The notes: generated from the letters alone by a model not told the origin. DNA of 64,000 bases from Paraburkholderia ribeironis (GCF_900019265.1 NZ_CYGX02000027.1:174161-238160); one strand, 5' to 3'; shown: positions 1 through 7,710, numbered from the stretch's first letter. Numbers and translations are program-made.

Positions 1-650
1 CCCGGACGACCGAGCGGCGTGGTCGCGCCGAGCTGGGCGGCGCGCTCGGGTTTGCCGCCGCTCGCATGAATCTCGGTGTCGATCAGGCCGGGGCGCACCG
101 CGTTCACGCGCACGCCGCGCGGACCGAGTTCTTTGGCGAGACCGAGCGTCAGCGTGTCGACCGCGGCTTTCGAACCGGCGTAATCGACGTATTCGTTCGG
201 CGAGCCGAGCCGCGCCGCCGCCGACGAAACGTTGACGATCACGCCGCCCGCGCCGCCGCGATCCGTCGACATGCGTCGTGCGGCTTCGCGCGCGCACAGA
301 TACGCGCCGAGCACGTTGACGTCGAACACGCGCTGCAGACGGGGGAGGTCCATGTCGGCAAGCTGGCTCGACGGCGCGACGATGCCGGCGTTGTTGACGA
401 GCGCATCGAGCCGGCCGAACGTTTGCTGCAGCGTGTCGAACATCGCGATCACCTCCGCTTCGTTCGCGACGTCGCCGGCGATCGGCACCGCGCGGCCGCC
501 GGCGCGCTCGACTTCGGCGACCGTGTGCTGGGCGGCGGCGAGATTGCGCGCGTAATTCACGCCGACGCACCACCCACGCGCACCGAGCAAACGCGCGGTC
601 GCGCGGCCAATGCCGCGGCTGCCACCAGTGACCAGAACGGCCTTCGTCAT
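1..650 (-). CDS. SDR family oxidoreductase (3' end cut off by the window edge)
   Basis: Short-chain dehydrogenase/reductase with a Rossmann fold, expected to use NAD(P)H for oxidation or reduction of an unknown carbonyl or alcohol substrate. Reading from the ATG at 650, the cofactor loop TGGSRGIG appears at the N-terminus, followed by the NNAG motif near the middle and the catalytic YxxxK as YAGSK. The end of the protein (probably about 30 residues) lies beyond the left edge. The start is supported by GAGG five bases upstream. It sits 164 bases downstream of the LOG gene on the same strand and may be separately transcribed. The family is certain; the substrate cannot be read from sequence. 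Confidence 0.9.
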   Translation of the reverse strand, partial: MTKAVLVTGGSRGIGRATARLLGARGWCVGVNYARNLAAAQHTVAEVERAGGRAVPIAGDVANEAEVIAMFDTLQQTFGRLDALVNNAGIVAPSSQLADMDLPRLQRVFDVNVLGAYLCAREAARRMSTDRGGAGGVIVNVSSAAARLGSPNEYVDYAGSKAAVDTLTLGLAKELGPRGVRVNAVRPGLIDTEIHASGGKPERAAQLGATTPLGRP

Positions 651-769
651 CGCAACCTCGTCGTCAGGAAAGAGCCGGCGCGGCTGGCGCAACCGGCGTT
701 GCAGATACTGTGGGAGCGCGAGCGCGAGCGCGGTGCGGTGGAATCAGCGCGGAACGCGCTGAAACCGCG

Positions 770-824
770 CTCACACCGCGCTCACACCGCGCTCACACCG
801 CGCTCACACCGCGCTCACACCGCG
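770..824. repeat. Five tandem copies of an 11-base unit
   Basis: The unit ctcacaccgcg is repeated five times without spacers or mismatches (770-780, 781-791, 792-802, 803-813, 814-824). The last copy contains the stop codon of the LOG-family gene (TGA at 817-815 on the minus strand), so the array begins exactly at that gene's end. Slipped-strand expansion is the likely origin. There are no spacers, so it is not CRISPR. Confidence 0.95.
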
Positions 825-1399
825 TCGCGCTTGACCGCCCACTTGTCGCTGCCGGGTGGCTGATAGCGTTGCAGCTTGCCGATCAGCGCGCCAGGCTCGG
901 CATCGATCTGCACGATGTCGAAATAGGTCTGGCGCATGAAGCCTTCGTCCACGGTGTGCCGCAGCAGCGTGATCAGCGGATCGTAGAAGCCGTCGATATT
1001 CAGTAGTGCCACCGGTTTCTGATGGTAGCCGAGCTGCGCCCACGTGAAGACCTCGAAGAACTCTTCGAGCGTCCCCGCGCCACCTGGCATCGCGACGAAC
1101 CCATCGGACAGGTCGGCCATCATCTTCTTGCGATGATGCATGTCGGGCACCACATGCAGTTCGGTCAGTCCGTTGTGGCCGACTTCCTTGTCGACCAGCA
1201 ACTCGGGGATCACGCCGATCGCGCGGCCGCCTTCGGCCATCACCGTGTCGGCGATCACGCCCATCAGCCCAACCTTGCCGCCGCCGTAGATCAGCGCGAG
1301 GTCGGCTTGCACCAGCGCGCGGCCAAACGCACGCGCAGCTTGCGCATACAGCGGTTTGGCTCCCGCGGAGGAGCCGCAATATACACACACCGATTTCAT
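815..1399 (-). CDS. LOG-family protein (cytokinin riboside 5'-monophosphate phosphoribohydrolase type)
   Basis: About 194 residues, the normal length for the LOG/TIGR00730 family formerly called lysine decarboxylase-like. Family members hydrolyse the N-glycosidic bond of nucleoside 5'-monophosphates, in plants and some bacteria releasing free cytokinin. The N-terminal VCVYCGSS, the YGGGKVGLMG loop and the diagnostic PGGAGTLEE motif (about residues 105-114) are all visible. The ATG at 1399 is preferred over an in-frame TTG at 1405, because the upstream tetR stop codon lies at 1402-1404. The two genes are therefore two bases apart and probably co-transcribed. The stop codon falls inside an 11-base tandem repeat. 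Substrate specificity (cytokinin or housekeeping AMP-like) is not determinable. Confidence 0.9.
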   Translation of the reverse strand: MKSVCVYCGSSAGAKPLYAQAARAFGRALVQADLALIYGGGKVGLMGVIADTVMAEGGRAIGVIPELLVDKEVGHNGLTELHVVPDMHHRKKMMADLSDGFVAMPGGAGTLEEFFEVFTWAQLGYHQKPVALLNIDGFYDPLITLLRHTVDEGFMRQTYFDIVQIDAEPGALIGKLQRYQPPGSDKWAVKRDAV

Positions 1400-1401
1400 G
1401 C

Positions 1402-2127
1402 TCAAACGTCCTTCGGTTCGTTGCGCGGCGCGGCGCCTTCCCTGGGCGGCAGGTAGTCGTAAAACTCGCGCTTGGGCAGCTTGCCGGACACGAGGTCGTC
1501 GAAGATCTGCCGCGAGCGTCCGCGCAGATAAGGCGCCATCAGCGACACGATCTGCACGCTCACCTGGTGCAGCTCCGCGCGAATGGCCTCCTGCTCGTTG
1601 TATTTGCGCGGATTCATCACGAACTGATACGACAGCCAGTACGTGCCGATCACGCCGACATTGGTGGCGATCACGTTCATCTCTGCGGGCGTGGCGACCA
1701 TCTCACCGTCGGCGACGAGCTGCTCGCAGAACTGGCTCGCAAAGCGCACCTTGTGGCTGATGATCTGCTTGAAATGCGTTTCGAGCGTGCGATTGCGCGC
1801 GAGCAGGTCGTTCAGGTCGCGATACAGGAACCGATAACGCCACGTGAAATCGACCATGTACTGCAGATACGACCACATTTCGTCGATGGTCGCGCGATGG
1901 TCTTCGGGGAAACGCAGACGCTTTTCGATCTCCTGCTCGAACTGGCTGAAGATGCTGTTGATGATGTCGTCTTTGTTGCGGAAGTGGTAGTACAGGTTGC
2001 CTGGACTGATCTCCATTTCCTCGGCGATGGTCGTCGTCGTGACGTTCGGCTCGCCGATTTCGTTGAACAGCTTCAACGACAGTTCGAGAATCCGTTCGCG
2101 CGTGCGGCGGGGAGGTTTGGCTTCCAT
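1402..2127 (-). CDS. TetR/AcrR-family transcriptional regulator
   Basis: 241 residues. The N-terminal helix-turn-helix (about residues 8-55) has the TetR signature, including TTTTIAEEMEISPGNLYYHF followed by KDDI. The C-terminal ligand domain has a conserved look (WRYRFLYRDLNDLL, residues about 95-110) seen in a betaproteobacterial TetR subgroup. It is immediately followed by the LOG gene. The 290-base leader upstream contains a good -10 and several hairpins (see 2201-2331), and an AT-containing inverted repeat that could be its own operator. Ligand and regulon are unknown; TetR proteins usually repress themselves or neighbours, and autoregulation here is inference. Confidence 0.9.
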   Translation of the reverse strand: MEAKPPRRTRERILELSLKLFNEIGEPNVTTTTIAEEMEISPGNLYYHFRNKDDIINSIFSQFEQEIEKRLRFPEDHRATIDEMWSYLQYMVDFTWRYRFLYRDLNDLLARNRTLETHFKQIISHKVRFASQFCEQLVADGEMVATPAEMNVIATNVGVIGTYWLSYQFVMNPRKYNEQEAIRAELHQVSVQIVSLMAPYLRGRSRQIFDDLVSGKLPKREFYDYLPPREGAAPRNEPKDV

Positions 2128-2200
2128 GTCGTCCGGCCCTGGTTACGCCGGGTTGGGCGCGCGGCGGCGTGCCGCTGCTGCGTGTTCCACCCGGATGCGG

Positions 2201-2331
2201 TTGGTATTATGAGCGCCCCCAAAACCTGTCGGTGTGCGACAGGCCCCCTGAGGGGCAAGAAAACTGAGGGGCCGCCCGGCGTTTTCTTGTGAGACTATCG
2301 GGCGATTATAAACCGAGCGTTCTAATACCAA
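2201..2331 (-). promoter_or_regulatory. tetR promoter and structured 5' leader bounded by a 9-base inverted repeat
   Basis: The 2128-2418 interval has no gene. On the minus strand TATAAT (2310-2305) is a perfect -10 box, with TTGGTA upstream at 2331-2326 (15-base spacing). The predicted transcript would run about 170 bases before the tetR ATG. It contains a 9-base inverted repeat (caagaaaac 2256-2264 with gttttcttg 2281-2289), a GC hairpin (2243-2256) and a 7-base stem with 5-base loop (2225-2243, cctgtcg/cgacagg). TTGGTATTA at 2201-2209 recurs inverted at 2323-2331, so the whole leader is bracketed by an inverted repeat that overlaps the promoter. Confidence 0.55.
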
Positions 2332-2418
2332 GCGGCTAGCCAGGGTTTTCATGCGTTGCGCCGGCTCCCGCGCAGCCCCACGCCCTTCAATGTTTCAGGT
2401 CGACACGCTACGCGCGTG

Positions 2419-3063
2419 TCATCCCCATGCGTCAATCCAATGCACGACGAGCGGTCCGACGATCAGCAGCCACGTCATCACGCACATGCCGAGCGTGACC
2501 ATCACGGCCGCGCTGCCGAGGTCTTTCGCGCGGCGCGACAGTTCATGGCGTTCGAGCGAAATCCGGTCGATCGCCGCTTCCACGCTCGAATTCAGCAACT
2601 CGACAATCAGCACCAGCAGCACCGAGCCAAGCAGCAGCACGCGCGCCACCGGCTCGACCGGCACCAGCAGGGCGCAGGGAACCAGGATCGCGGCGAGCGT
2701 GAGCTCCTGACGAAACGCGCTCTCCTCGCGAATGGCAACGCGAAACCCGGCGAGCGAATTTTTCATCGCGTGCCATGCGCGGGTCAGGCCGCGATTGCCC
2801 TTGTACGGATTGAACGGCAGCGGCGCGAGCGGATCGTCGGGGCTGAGCGGTTCGTGCGGCGTGTCGCTGGCGACGCGCTTCGCGTGACGGCCGTTCAAAC
2901 CATGCTCGGGGTCGGCACGATCCGGTATGACGGGTTCGCTGACATCGCCAAACGGCTCGGCGTTCGCGCCATCGCGCTCGGCATCGACGGCGCGCAGCGC
3001 GCCGTTCGACGCGCGCCTTGCGGTGGATGGGCTGGGTCGCATGGACGGCTGCGTGCGTCGCAT
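2419..3063 (-). CDS. dgkA: Diacylglycerol kinase with long N-terminal extension
   Basis: Integral inner-membrane kinase of the small prokaryotic DgkA family, converting diacylglycerol plus ATP to phosphatidic acid. The family core lies in about the last 125 of 214 residues: REESAFRQE, three hydrophobic helices, ELLNSSVEAAIDR (catalytic Glu and metal site) and KDLGSAAV. The first 85 residues are basic, Pro/Ala-rich and look disordered, unlike E. coli DgkA, which is about 120 residues. The ATG at 3063 overlaps the stop of the glycosyltransferase (TGATG), arguing for translational coupling. As third gene after a PlcP-like phosphoesterase and an Agt-like glycosyltransferase, it could recycle diacylglycerol not used for glycolipid. 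Confidence 0.9.
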   Translation of the reverse strand: MRRTQPSMRPSPSTARRASNGALRAVDAERDGANAEPFGDVSEPVIPDRADPEHGLNGRHAKRVASDTPHEPLSPDDPLAPLPFNPYKGNRGLTRAWHAMKNSLAGFRVAIREESAFRQELTLAAILVPCALLVPVEPVARVLLLGSVLLVLIVELLNSSVEAAIDRISLERHELSRRAKDLGSAAVMVTLGMCVMTWLLIVGPLVVHWIDAWG

Positions 3064-4094
3064 CACGCGGCGGCGCCTTCCTCGCGATACGACGTGTGCG
3101 GCAGCGGTTTCAGATGCGCGGCGAATTGCGCGGACGCCGCCGCCCACGAGTAGCGCTCGGCCCATGCGCGCGCCACGCTGCGATCGATCTTCAGCGCTTC
3201 GAGGCAGGCCTCGCGCAGATCCTCATGCATCGCGCCCGCGCCGCCGTCGCCGAGCACGTCGATCGGACCGGTGACCGGATAGGCCGCCACCGGTGTGCCG
3301 CACGCGAGCGCTTCGAGCAGCACGAGCCCGAAGGTGTCGGTGCGGCTCGGGAACACGAAGACGTCCGCTGCCGCGTACACCTTCGCGAGTTCGGCTTGCG
3401 TGAGCACGCCGAGATAGTTCGCCTGCGGATAGCGCGACTTCAACTCGGCGAGCGCCGGACCTTCGCCCGCGACCCACTTTGAGCCAGGCAGGTCGAGTTG
3501 CAGAAACGCCTCGACGTTCTTCTCGACCGCCACGCGTCCCACATAGAGGAAGATCGGCCGCGCCGAGTTGAGCACCTTCGAGTCCATCTGGTGAAAGATC
3601 TCCAGGTCGACGCCGCGGCTCCACAGCACGACATTCGTGAAGCCGAACTTTTCGAGGTCGCGCTTGACCACGGGCGTCGGCGCCATCACGGCCAGCGACG
3701 GCTTGTGAAACCAGTGCAGGAACTTGTAGGTCGCGGCGAGCGAAATGCCGAAGCGCGCCTGCACGTACTCCGGAAAGCGCGTGTGATAAGCGGTCGTGAA
3801 GGGCAGCTTGTGGCGCAGCGCATAGGCGCGTGCGGCCATGCCGAGCGGGCCTTCGGTGGCGATGTGCAACGCGTCGGGCGCGAAGCGGTCGATGCGCTCG
3901 CGCAGCTTGCGGCGCGGCAGCAGCGACAGGCGGATCTCGGGGTAGGTCGGGCAGGGGATGGTTCTGAATTCGAGCGGCGTCAGCAGGTCGACGTGATGAC
4001 CGAGCGCGGTGAGTTCGCGCGTGGTGTTTTTCAGCGTGCGAACGACGCCATTGACCTGCGGTTCCCATGCGTCGGTGACGATCATGATCTTCAT
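3063..4094 (-). CDS. GT4-type glycosyltransferase, Agt/MgtA-like (diacylglycerol glycosyltransferase candidate)
   Basis: 343 residues with the two-Rossmann GT-B fold of family 4 glycosyltransferases. N-terminal VTDAWEPQVNGVVRTL and CPTYPEIRLSLLPRR are characteristic of the subgroup containing mannosyltransferase MgtA and the rhizobial lipid glycosyltransferase Agt. The C-terminal donor-binding EX7E region is FPSRTDTFGLVLLEALACGTPV (about residues 250-271, shown here only for position). It is cytoplasmic, with no signal peptide. It starts 28 bases after the metallophosphoesterase and overlaps dgkA by one base. By analogy with PlcP-Agt operons it would transfer a sugar from a nucleotide sugar to diacylglycerol; the acceptor is inference, the family is not. 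Confidence 0.85.
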   Translation of the reverse strand: MKIMIVTDAWEPQVNGVVRTLKNTTRELTALGHHVDLLTPLEFRTIPCPTYPEIRLSLLPRRKLRERIDRFAPDALHIATEGPLGMAARAYALRHKLPFTTAYHTRFPEYVQARFGISLAATYKFLHWFHKPSLAVMAPTPVVKRDLEKFGFTNVVLWSRGVDLEIFHQMDSKVLNSARPIFLYVGRVAVEKNVEAFLQLDLPGSKWVAGEGPALAELKSRYPQANYLGVLTQAELAKVYAAADVFVFPSRTDTFGLVLLEALACGTPVAAYPVTGPIDVLGDGGAGAMHEDLREACLEALKIDRSVARAWAERYSWAAASAQFAAHLKPLPHTSYREEGAAA

Positions 4095-4122
4095 CGGTTT
4101 CGGCCCAGTGGAAGTTGAGGGG

Positions 4123-5064
4123 CTAGGCGGTCGCCCGGGCCTTCTGCGCGCCGGCTTGCGGGGCGCGCAGCGTGGTCCAGTAGATCACCTTGAGTTCGCC
4201 TTCGTACGTCTCGACGAGCGCCGACAGACTCTCGACCCAGTCGCCGTCGTTGCAATACAGCACGCCGTCGATCTCGCGCATCTCGGCTTTGTGAATGTGC
4301 CCGCAGACCACGCCATCGCAGCCGCGGCGGCGCGCTTCGTCGGTCATCACCTGCTCGAACGACGAGATGAAGTTCACCGCGTTTTTCACCTGGTGCTTCA
4401 GGTACTGCGACAGCGACCAGTACGGGAAGCCGAGCCGGCTGCGGATCCGATTGAACCAGCGGTTCAGGACCAGGATCATCGTGTAGAGCGTGTCGCCGAG
4501 ATAGGCGAGCCACTTGGCGTGCTGGATCACGCCGTCGAACAGATCGCCGTGCACGATCCACAGGCGCTTGCCGGCCAGCGTGGTGTGAAACGCCTCGCCG
4601 CGCACGTGGATGTCGCCGAACGCGAGGTCGCAGAACTGGCGCGCGGCTTCGTCGTGATTGCCGGGCACGTAGATGACCTGGGTGCCTTTGCGCGCTTTGC
4701 GCAGCACTTTCTGCACGACGTCGTTGTGCGCCTGCGGCCAGTACCAGCCCTTCTTCAACTGCCAGCCGTCGATGATGTCGCCGACCAGGTACAGATACTC
4801 CGACTCGTTGTGGCGCAGGAAGTCGAGCAGATAGGGCGCCTGGCAGCCGCTGGAACCGAGATGGATGTCGGATAGCCAGATGGTGCGATAGCGGTGCGGG
4901 TCGGCGTGTTCGTCGTCAGGCTGGCCGGCGTGCGCGCTGAGCGGGGGCGCCACCGGCAACGGCAAGCCGTGCTGGCCGGGGTTCGGGTGCGGGCGGAACG
5001 CGACGGTGTCGACGCTCGGGCCGGTCTGGCGGAACAGGGAAGTCGCGGACGTCTTGGGGTCCAT
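4123..5064 (-). CDS. Metallophosphoesterase, PlcP-like (usually annotated UDP-2,3-diacylglucosamine diphosphatase)
   Basis: 313 residues. A calcineurin-like dinuclear metal site is complete: SDIHLG (about residue 63), GDIIDGW, GNHDE, HGDLFD and CGHIHKAE. These place it in the LpxH/PlcP superfamily. The sequence GCQAPYLLDFLR, GWYWPQAHNDVVQK and RKARKG around the first motifs match the subgroup containing Sinorhizobium PlcP, a phospholipase C-type enzyme that releases diacylglycerol from phospholipid, better than classical LpxH (about 240 residues). About 57 N-terminal residues precede the domain and look disordered. Its neighbours are an Agt-like glycosyltransferase and dgkA, and a Pho box lies about 45 bases before the ATG. 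LpxH-type lipid A function remains the alternative. Confidence 0.8.
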   Translation of the reverse strand: MDPKTSATSLFRQTGPSVDTVAFRPHPNPGQHGLPLPVAPPLSAHAGQPDDEHADPHRYRTIWLSDIHLGSSGCQAPYLLDFLRHNESEYLYLVGDIIDGWQLKKGWYWPQAHNDVVQKVLRKARKGTQVIYVPGNHDEAARQFCDLAFGDIHVRGEAFHTTLAGKRLWIVHGDLFDGVIQHAKWLAYLGDTLYTMILVLNRWFNRIRSRLGFPYWSLSQYLKHQVKNAVNFISSFEQVMTDEARRRGCDGVVCGHIHKAEMREIDGVLYCNDGDWVESLSALVETYEGELKVIYWTTLRAPQAGAQKARATA

Positions 5065-5108
5065 GGCTCACGCGTCGGGTTGCGGTGCCCGTATTGGGCC
5101 AGGCGCGC

Positions 5109-5126
5109 GTGACTGCGCCATGACAG
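5109..5126 (-). promoter_or_regulatory. Candidate Pho box upstream of the PlcP-like operon
   Basis: On the minus strand 5126-5109 reads CTGTCATGGCGCAGTCAC. This is two 7-base half-sites spaced at 11 bases, as in PhoB sites (CTGTCAT-N4-CTGTCAY): the first is perfect and the second has one mismatch. A possible -10 (CAATAC, 5096-5091) lies 12 bases downstream, and the gene start is at 5064. The match and spacing are seen directly; PhoB control is inference. The rest of 5065-5221 shows nothing else. Confidence 0.6.
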
Positions 5127-5221
5127 TCATGAGAAGTTCTTATTACTGCGGGCTTGTTGTTGCGGGGTTAATGCGGGGGGCTTATTGCGGGGGGCGGGCA
5201 CCACTTGCGCGGCGCAACGGT

Positions 5222-5743
5222 TCAGCGCGTGACTCCGATCACGCGTGTGCCGGCGAGCCGGTCATGCAGGAATCGCCGCTGCGGATCGAAGCGGCCAGTG
5301 GCGGCCCACAGCACGAACCAGAGCGCGGCGATCGCGAGCGTCTGCGGCAGGCGCAGTCCCAGCAGCGGATGCAGCGCGAGCGGCGGCAGGAACCACAGCC
5401 ATGTGAGCACGTAGCGGACGATCGCCCGGCCGGTGGACAGCGGTGAGCCGTCGGCGGCGACGACCCGCAGGCGCCAGGTTTTCATCGGCAGGGTCTGGCC
5501 GCCGTGGGTCCAGAACCAGACGAAGTACAGACCGACCACGAGGCCGATCCATGCAGCAAGCATATTGTGATGGGTCAGCCCGTTGCGTTGCTGAGTCAGC
5601 GTGCTGAACAGATAGCCGGCGAAGAACACCACGCCGAACAGCAGCAGCGCTTCGTAGCCGAGCGCCGCGAGGCGCCGTCGGACGGTGGGGGCGATGCCGG
5701 GTGCGGCGGCTGGCGGTGGCGCGGTGGTCAGCGGCTGGGGCAC
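5222..5743 (-). CDS. RDD-family membrane protein
   Basis: 173 residues with an Ala/Pro-rich N-terminus, then RRRLAALGYEALLLFGVVFF carrying the Arg of the RDD family. Three further hydrophobic segments follow, with GQTLPMKTWRLRVV between them, a typical RDD connecting loop. RDD proteins are small inner-membrane proteins, some linked to ion or osmotic homeostasis; the role here is unknown. The start is a GTG at 5743 without a strong ribosome-binding site, 19 bases downstream of the DUF3106 stop. It is the last gene of the sigma factor operon. Confidence 0.85.
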   Translation of the reverse strand: MPQPLTTAPPPAAAPGIAPTVRRRLAALGYEALLLFGVVFFAGYLFSTLTQQRNGLTHHNMLAAWIGLVVGLYFVWFWTHGGQTLPMKTWRLRVVAADGSPLSTGRAIVRYVLTWLWFLPPLALHPLLGLRLPQTLAIAALWFVLWAATGRFDPQRRFLHDRLAGTRVIGVTR

Positions 5744-5762
5744 GGCGTGGGCGGGGGGCGGG

Positions 5763-6524
5763 TCAGGAGCCGTTGAAGATCGACGGCGCTTCGGCCGGCG
5801 AGACTGGCACCGGCGTGGCGGGCACGAAGCTGCCCGCGGCCGGAATCCCCGGCATGGCGGCCGGGGCCGGCGGCGTGGCCAGTGGCACGGCGCTCGCCGC
5901 CGCCACTACGCTGCTTGCACCGTGCTCGCGCGCATTGACGAGGCGATCGAGTCCCTTGATTTCGTGGTGCGCCGACGGCGGCGCGCTGACGATGCTCGGC
6001 CGCCGCTTGCGCTCGCTGGCGGCCAACCGTTCCTTCTGTTCCTCGGGCAACAGCTGATAGGCCTGCCACGCGTTCTGACGGGCCTCGCGCGGCAATTCCT
6101 TCGACACCTGGTAGTTTTCACGTGCGACGCGCCGTTGATCGGGCGTCATGCGCACCCATTCGCTCATGCGGTCATGCAGGCGCTTTTGCGCGTCGGGCGA
6201 CATCTTGGGATAGCGCGACGCAATCTTGATCCATTTTCGTTTGCGTTCGTCGCTGAACGAATCCCACTGGGTTTCGAACGGCGCGAGTGCGAGATGCTCG
6301 GCCGGCGTCAGGCGCGACCACGCCATTGGGCTGTTGCTGCCGGGCAGGCTGGGCAATTCGACGGCAAGCGCCGGGGCGGGCGCCCTGACGGCGGCATTGC
6401 CGCCCGCCGCGGGGCCGCCGGCCGGTGACAGGCTCGGGTGGAAGCGCGGATACGTGGCGGCGAACGACACCAGCGCTGCGATCGTGCATCCGAAAACAAC
6501 GGCGAGGCCGCGCTTGTAACTCAC
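5763..6524 (-). CDS. DUF3106 domain-containing membrane-anchored protein
   Basis: About 253 residues. One N-terminal transmembrane or signal-anchor segment (GLAVVFGCTIAALVSFAA) is followed by a Pro/Ala linker and a helical DUF3106 region of repeated Trp/Arg/Gln-rich helices (SRLTPAEHLAL, KWIKIASRYP, LHDRMSEWVRMTPDQRR, WQAYQLLPEEQK). The C-terminus is low-complexity Ala/Pro. The best start is the GTG at 6524, with GGGAGA eight bases upstream and 16 bases after the DUF3619 stop; an ATG at 6590 lies inside DUF3619 and is less likely. The helix pattern resembles periplasmic stress sensors with LTxxQ motifs, but no function is established. Confidence 0.8.
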   Translation of the reverse strand: MSYKRGLAVVFGCTIAALVSFAATYPRFHPSLSPAGGPAAGGNAAVRAPAPALAVELPSLPGSNSPMAWSRLTPAEHLALAPFETQWDSFSDERKRKWIKIASRYPKMSPDAQKRLHDRMSEWVRMTPDQRRVARENYQVSKELPREARQNAWQAYQLLPEEQKERLAASERKRRPSIVSAPPSAHHEIKGLDRLVNAREHGASSVVAAASAVPLATPPAPAAMPGIPAAGSFVPATPVPVSPAEAPSIFNGS

Positions 6525-6540
6525 CCGAAGGATCTCCCGC

Positions 6541-6963
6541 TCAGTGGGCGCGTGAAAGGTACGCGTTGAAACCGTGGTCAAGGTAGGCATTGAGCGGCAG
6601 GTCGTCGCTCAGCATCGCGGCATCGATATCGGCGAGTTCGGCGGTGCGCTGCTGGTCTTCCCAGTAGGCAATCCCGACAAGACTCACGATCAGTGCGACG
6701 AGCGGCCAGGCGAGCGCGAAGCGGCGCAGCGGCGAACGGCGGCGCCGCGGGAAATCGACTTGCGGCATACCGGCCGGCATGCCGGCGAAAGTAGGCACGA
6801 ATACCGGCGCGCTCACGGTTTCGGGCTTCCTGCGGGCAAGCGCGGCACGGCGCGCCGCGGCGAGTCGATCGACGGTAGCGGACGGAATGCTGGCGGCGGT
6901 TTCGTCGAGCGCGCGGCGCACCTGGCGCGCGAACTCGAGTTCTTTGGTTTCGAGGGAGCTCAT
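6541..6963 (-). CDS. DUF3619-family protein, possible anti-sigma factor
   Basis: 140 residues. An N-terminal cytoplasmic helical part (KELEFARQVRRALDE, then AARRAALARRK), one transmembrane segment (about residues 92-110, FALAWPLVALIVSLVGIAYW) and a short acidic periplasmic tail (ELADIDAAMLSDDLPLNAYLD). This layout, with the gene overlapping the sigma gene by four bases (ATGA), is what membrane-bound anti-sigma factors look like. DUF3619 has no assigned activity that I know of, so the anti-sigma role is inference from topology and position. Confidence 0.75.
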   Translation of the reverse strand: MSSLETKELEFARQVRRALDETAASIPSATVDRLAAARRAALARRKPETVSAPVFVPTFAGMPAGMPQVDFPRRRRSPLRRFALAWPLVALIVSLVGIAYWEDQQRTAELADIDAAMLSDDLPLNAYLDHGFNAYLSRAH

Positions 6964-7523
6964 AGGGTGATTCCTTTGGCCTTGAGCGCTTGCGCCAGCG
7001 TGTGGGCGGCCCGCGAGCAGTGCGTTTTCACGCTGCCTTCGGAGCAGCCCATCGCGGCGGCAGTCTCGGCGACATCCATATCCTCCCAATAACGCATGAG
7101 AAACGCCTCCCGTTGACGTGCCGGCAACTTCTGGATTTCGTTGTCGATCAACTGCAAGACCTGTTCGCGTTCGAGCTTCTGCTCGTTGCTCTCGGCGCCG
7201 ACCGAGCCTGGTTGGGCCTCGAAGGTCTCCAGCGGGTCGAATTCGTCGTCGTCGGCACTGCCCAGCGACGAGAACAGACTCACCCACGTATTGCGCACTT
7301 TGGCACGACGGAAATAGTCGTGCATCGCATTCTGCAGAATACGCTGAAACAGCAGCGGAAGTTCGGCCGCGGGACGATCGGCATATTTTTCGGCGAGCTT
7401 GATCATCGCGTCCTGCACGATGTCGAGCGAGGCGTCGTCGTCCCGCACGGCGTAGACCGTCTGCTTGAATGCGCGCCTTTCGACGCCCGCCAGAAAATCG
7501 GCGAGTTCCTTGTCTGATGCCAT
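6960..7523 (-). CDS. RNA polymerase sigma factor, sigma-70 family (ECF-like)
   Basis: 187 residues with region 2 (DDDASLDIVQDAMIKLAEKY and FQRILQNAMHDYFRR) and region 4 (LQLIDNEIQKLPARQREAFLMRY, then VAETAAAMGCSEGSVKTH, the helix-turn-helix). Between them is an acidic linker of about 45 residues (ADDDEFDPLETFE). Size and two-domain form are those of extracytoplasmic-function sigma factors. It is the first gene of a four-gene operon with DUF3619, DUF3106 and RDD proteins, all membrane-associated, and is divergent from ilvI. A sigma70-type factor co-transcribed with membrane proteins suggests envelope sensing. The stimulus is unknown. Confidence 0.85.
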   Translation of the reverse strand: MASDKELADFLAGVERRAFKQTVYAVRDDDASLDIVQDAMIKLAEKYADRPAAELPLLFQRILQNAMHDYFRRAKVRNTWVSLFSSLGSADDDEFDPLETFEAQPGSVGAESNEQKLEREQVLQLIDNEIQKLPARQREAFLMRYWEDMDVAETAAAMGCSEGSVKTHCSRAAHTLAQALKAKGITL

Positions 7524-7710
7524 CCGTTTTGGGGTCGGCGCAGCGGAAGTGCGCGTAATCGGTCGAAAAATGTCGTAAAACTCGCGGATGCTAACAAACT
7601 TTTGCGCCGTCTGGGGCGAAAGGTGGTCCTGCCTTGCATCCGAATATCAGGACCGTGGTCGATTCCGGTCAATATCGGGACGTGGGGGCAGTTCGGCAGG
7701 CAATATTTGC

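Noticed and set aside
2073..2258. Short minus-strand frames over the tetR leader as a leader peptide
   Set aside because: No ribosome-binding site, Arg-rich random composition, and the frames end inside tetR; the hairpins are the better explanation for this region.
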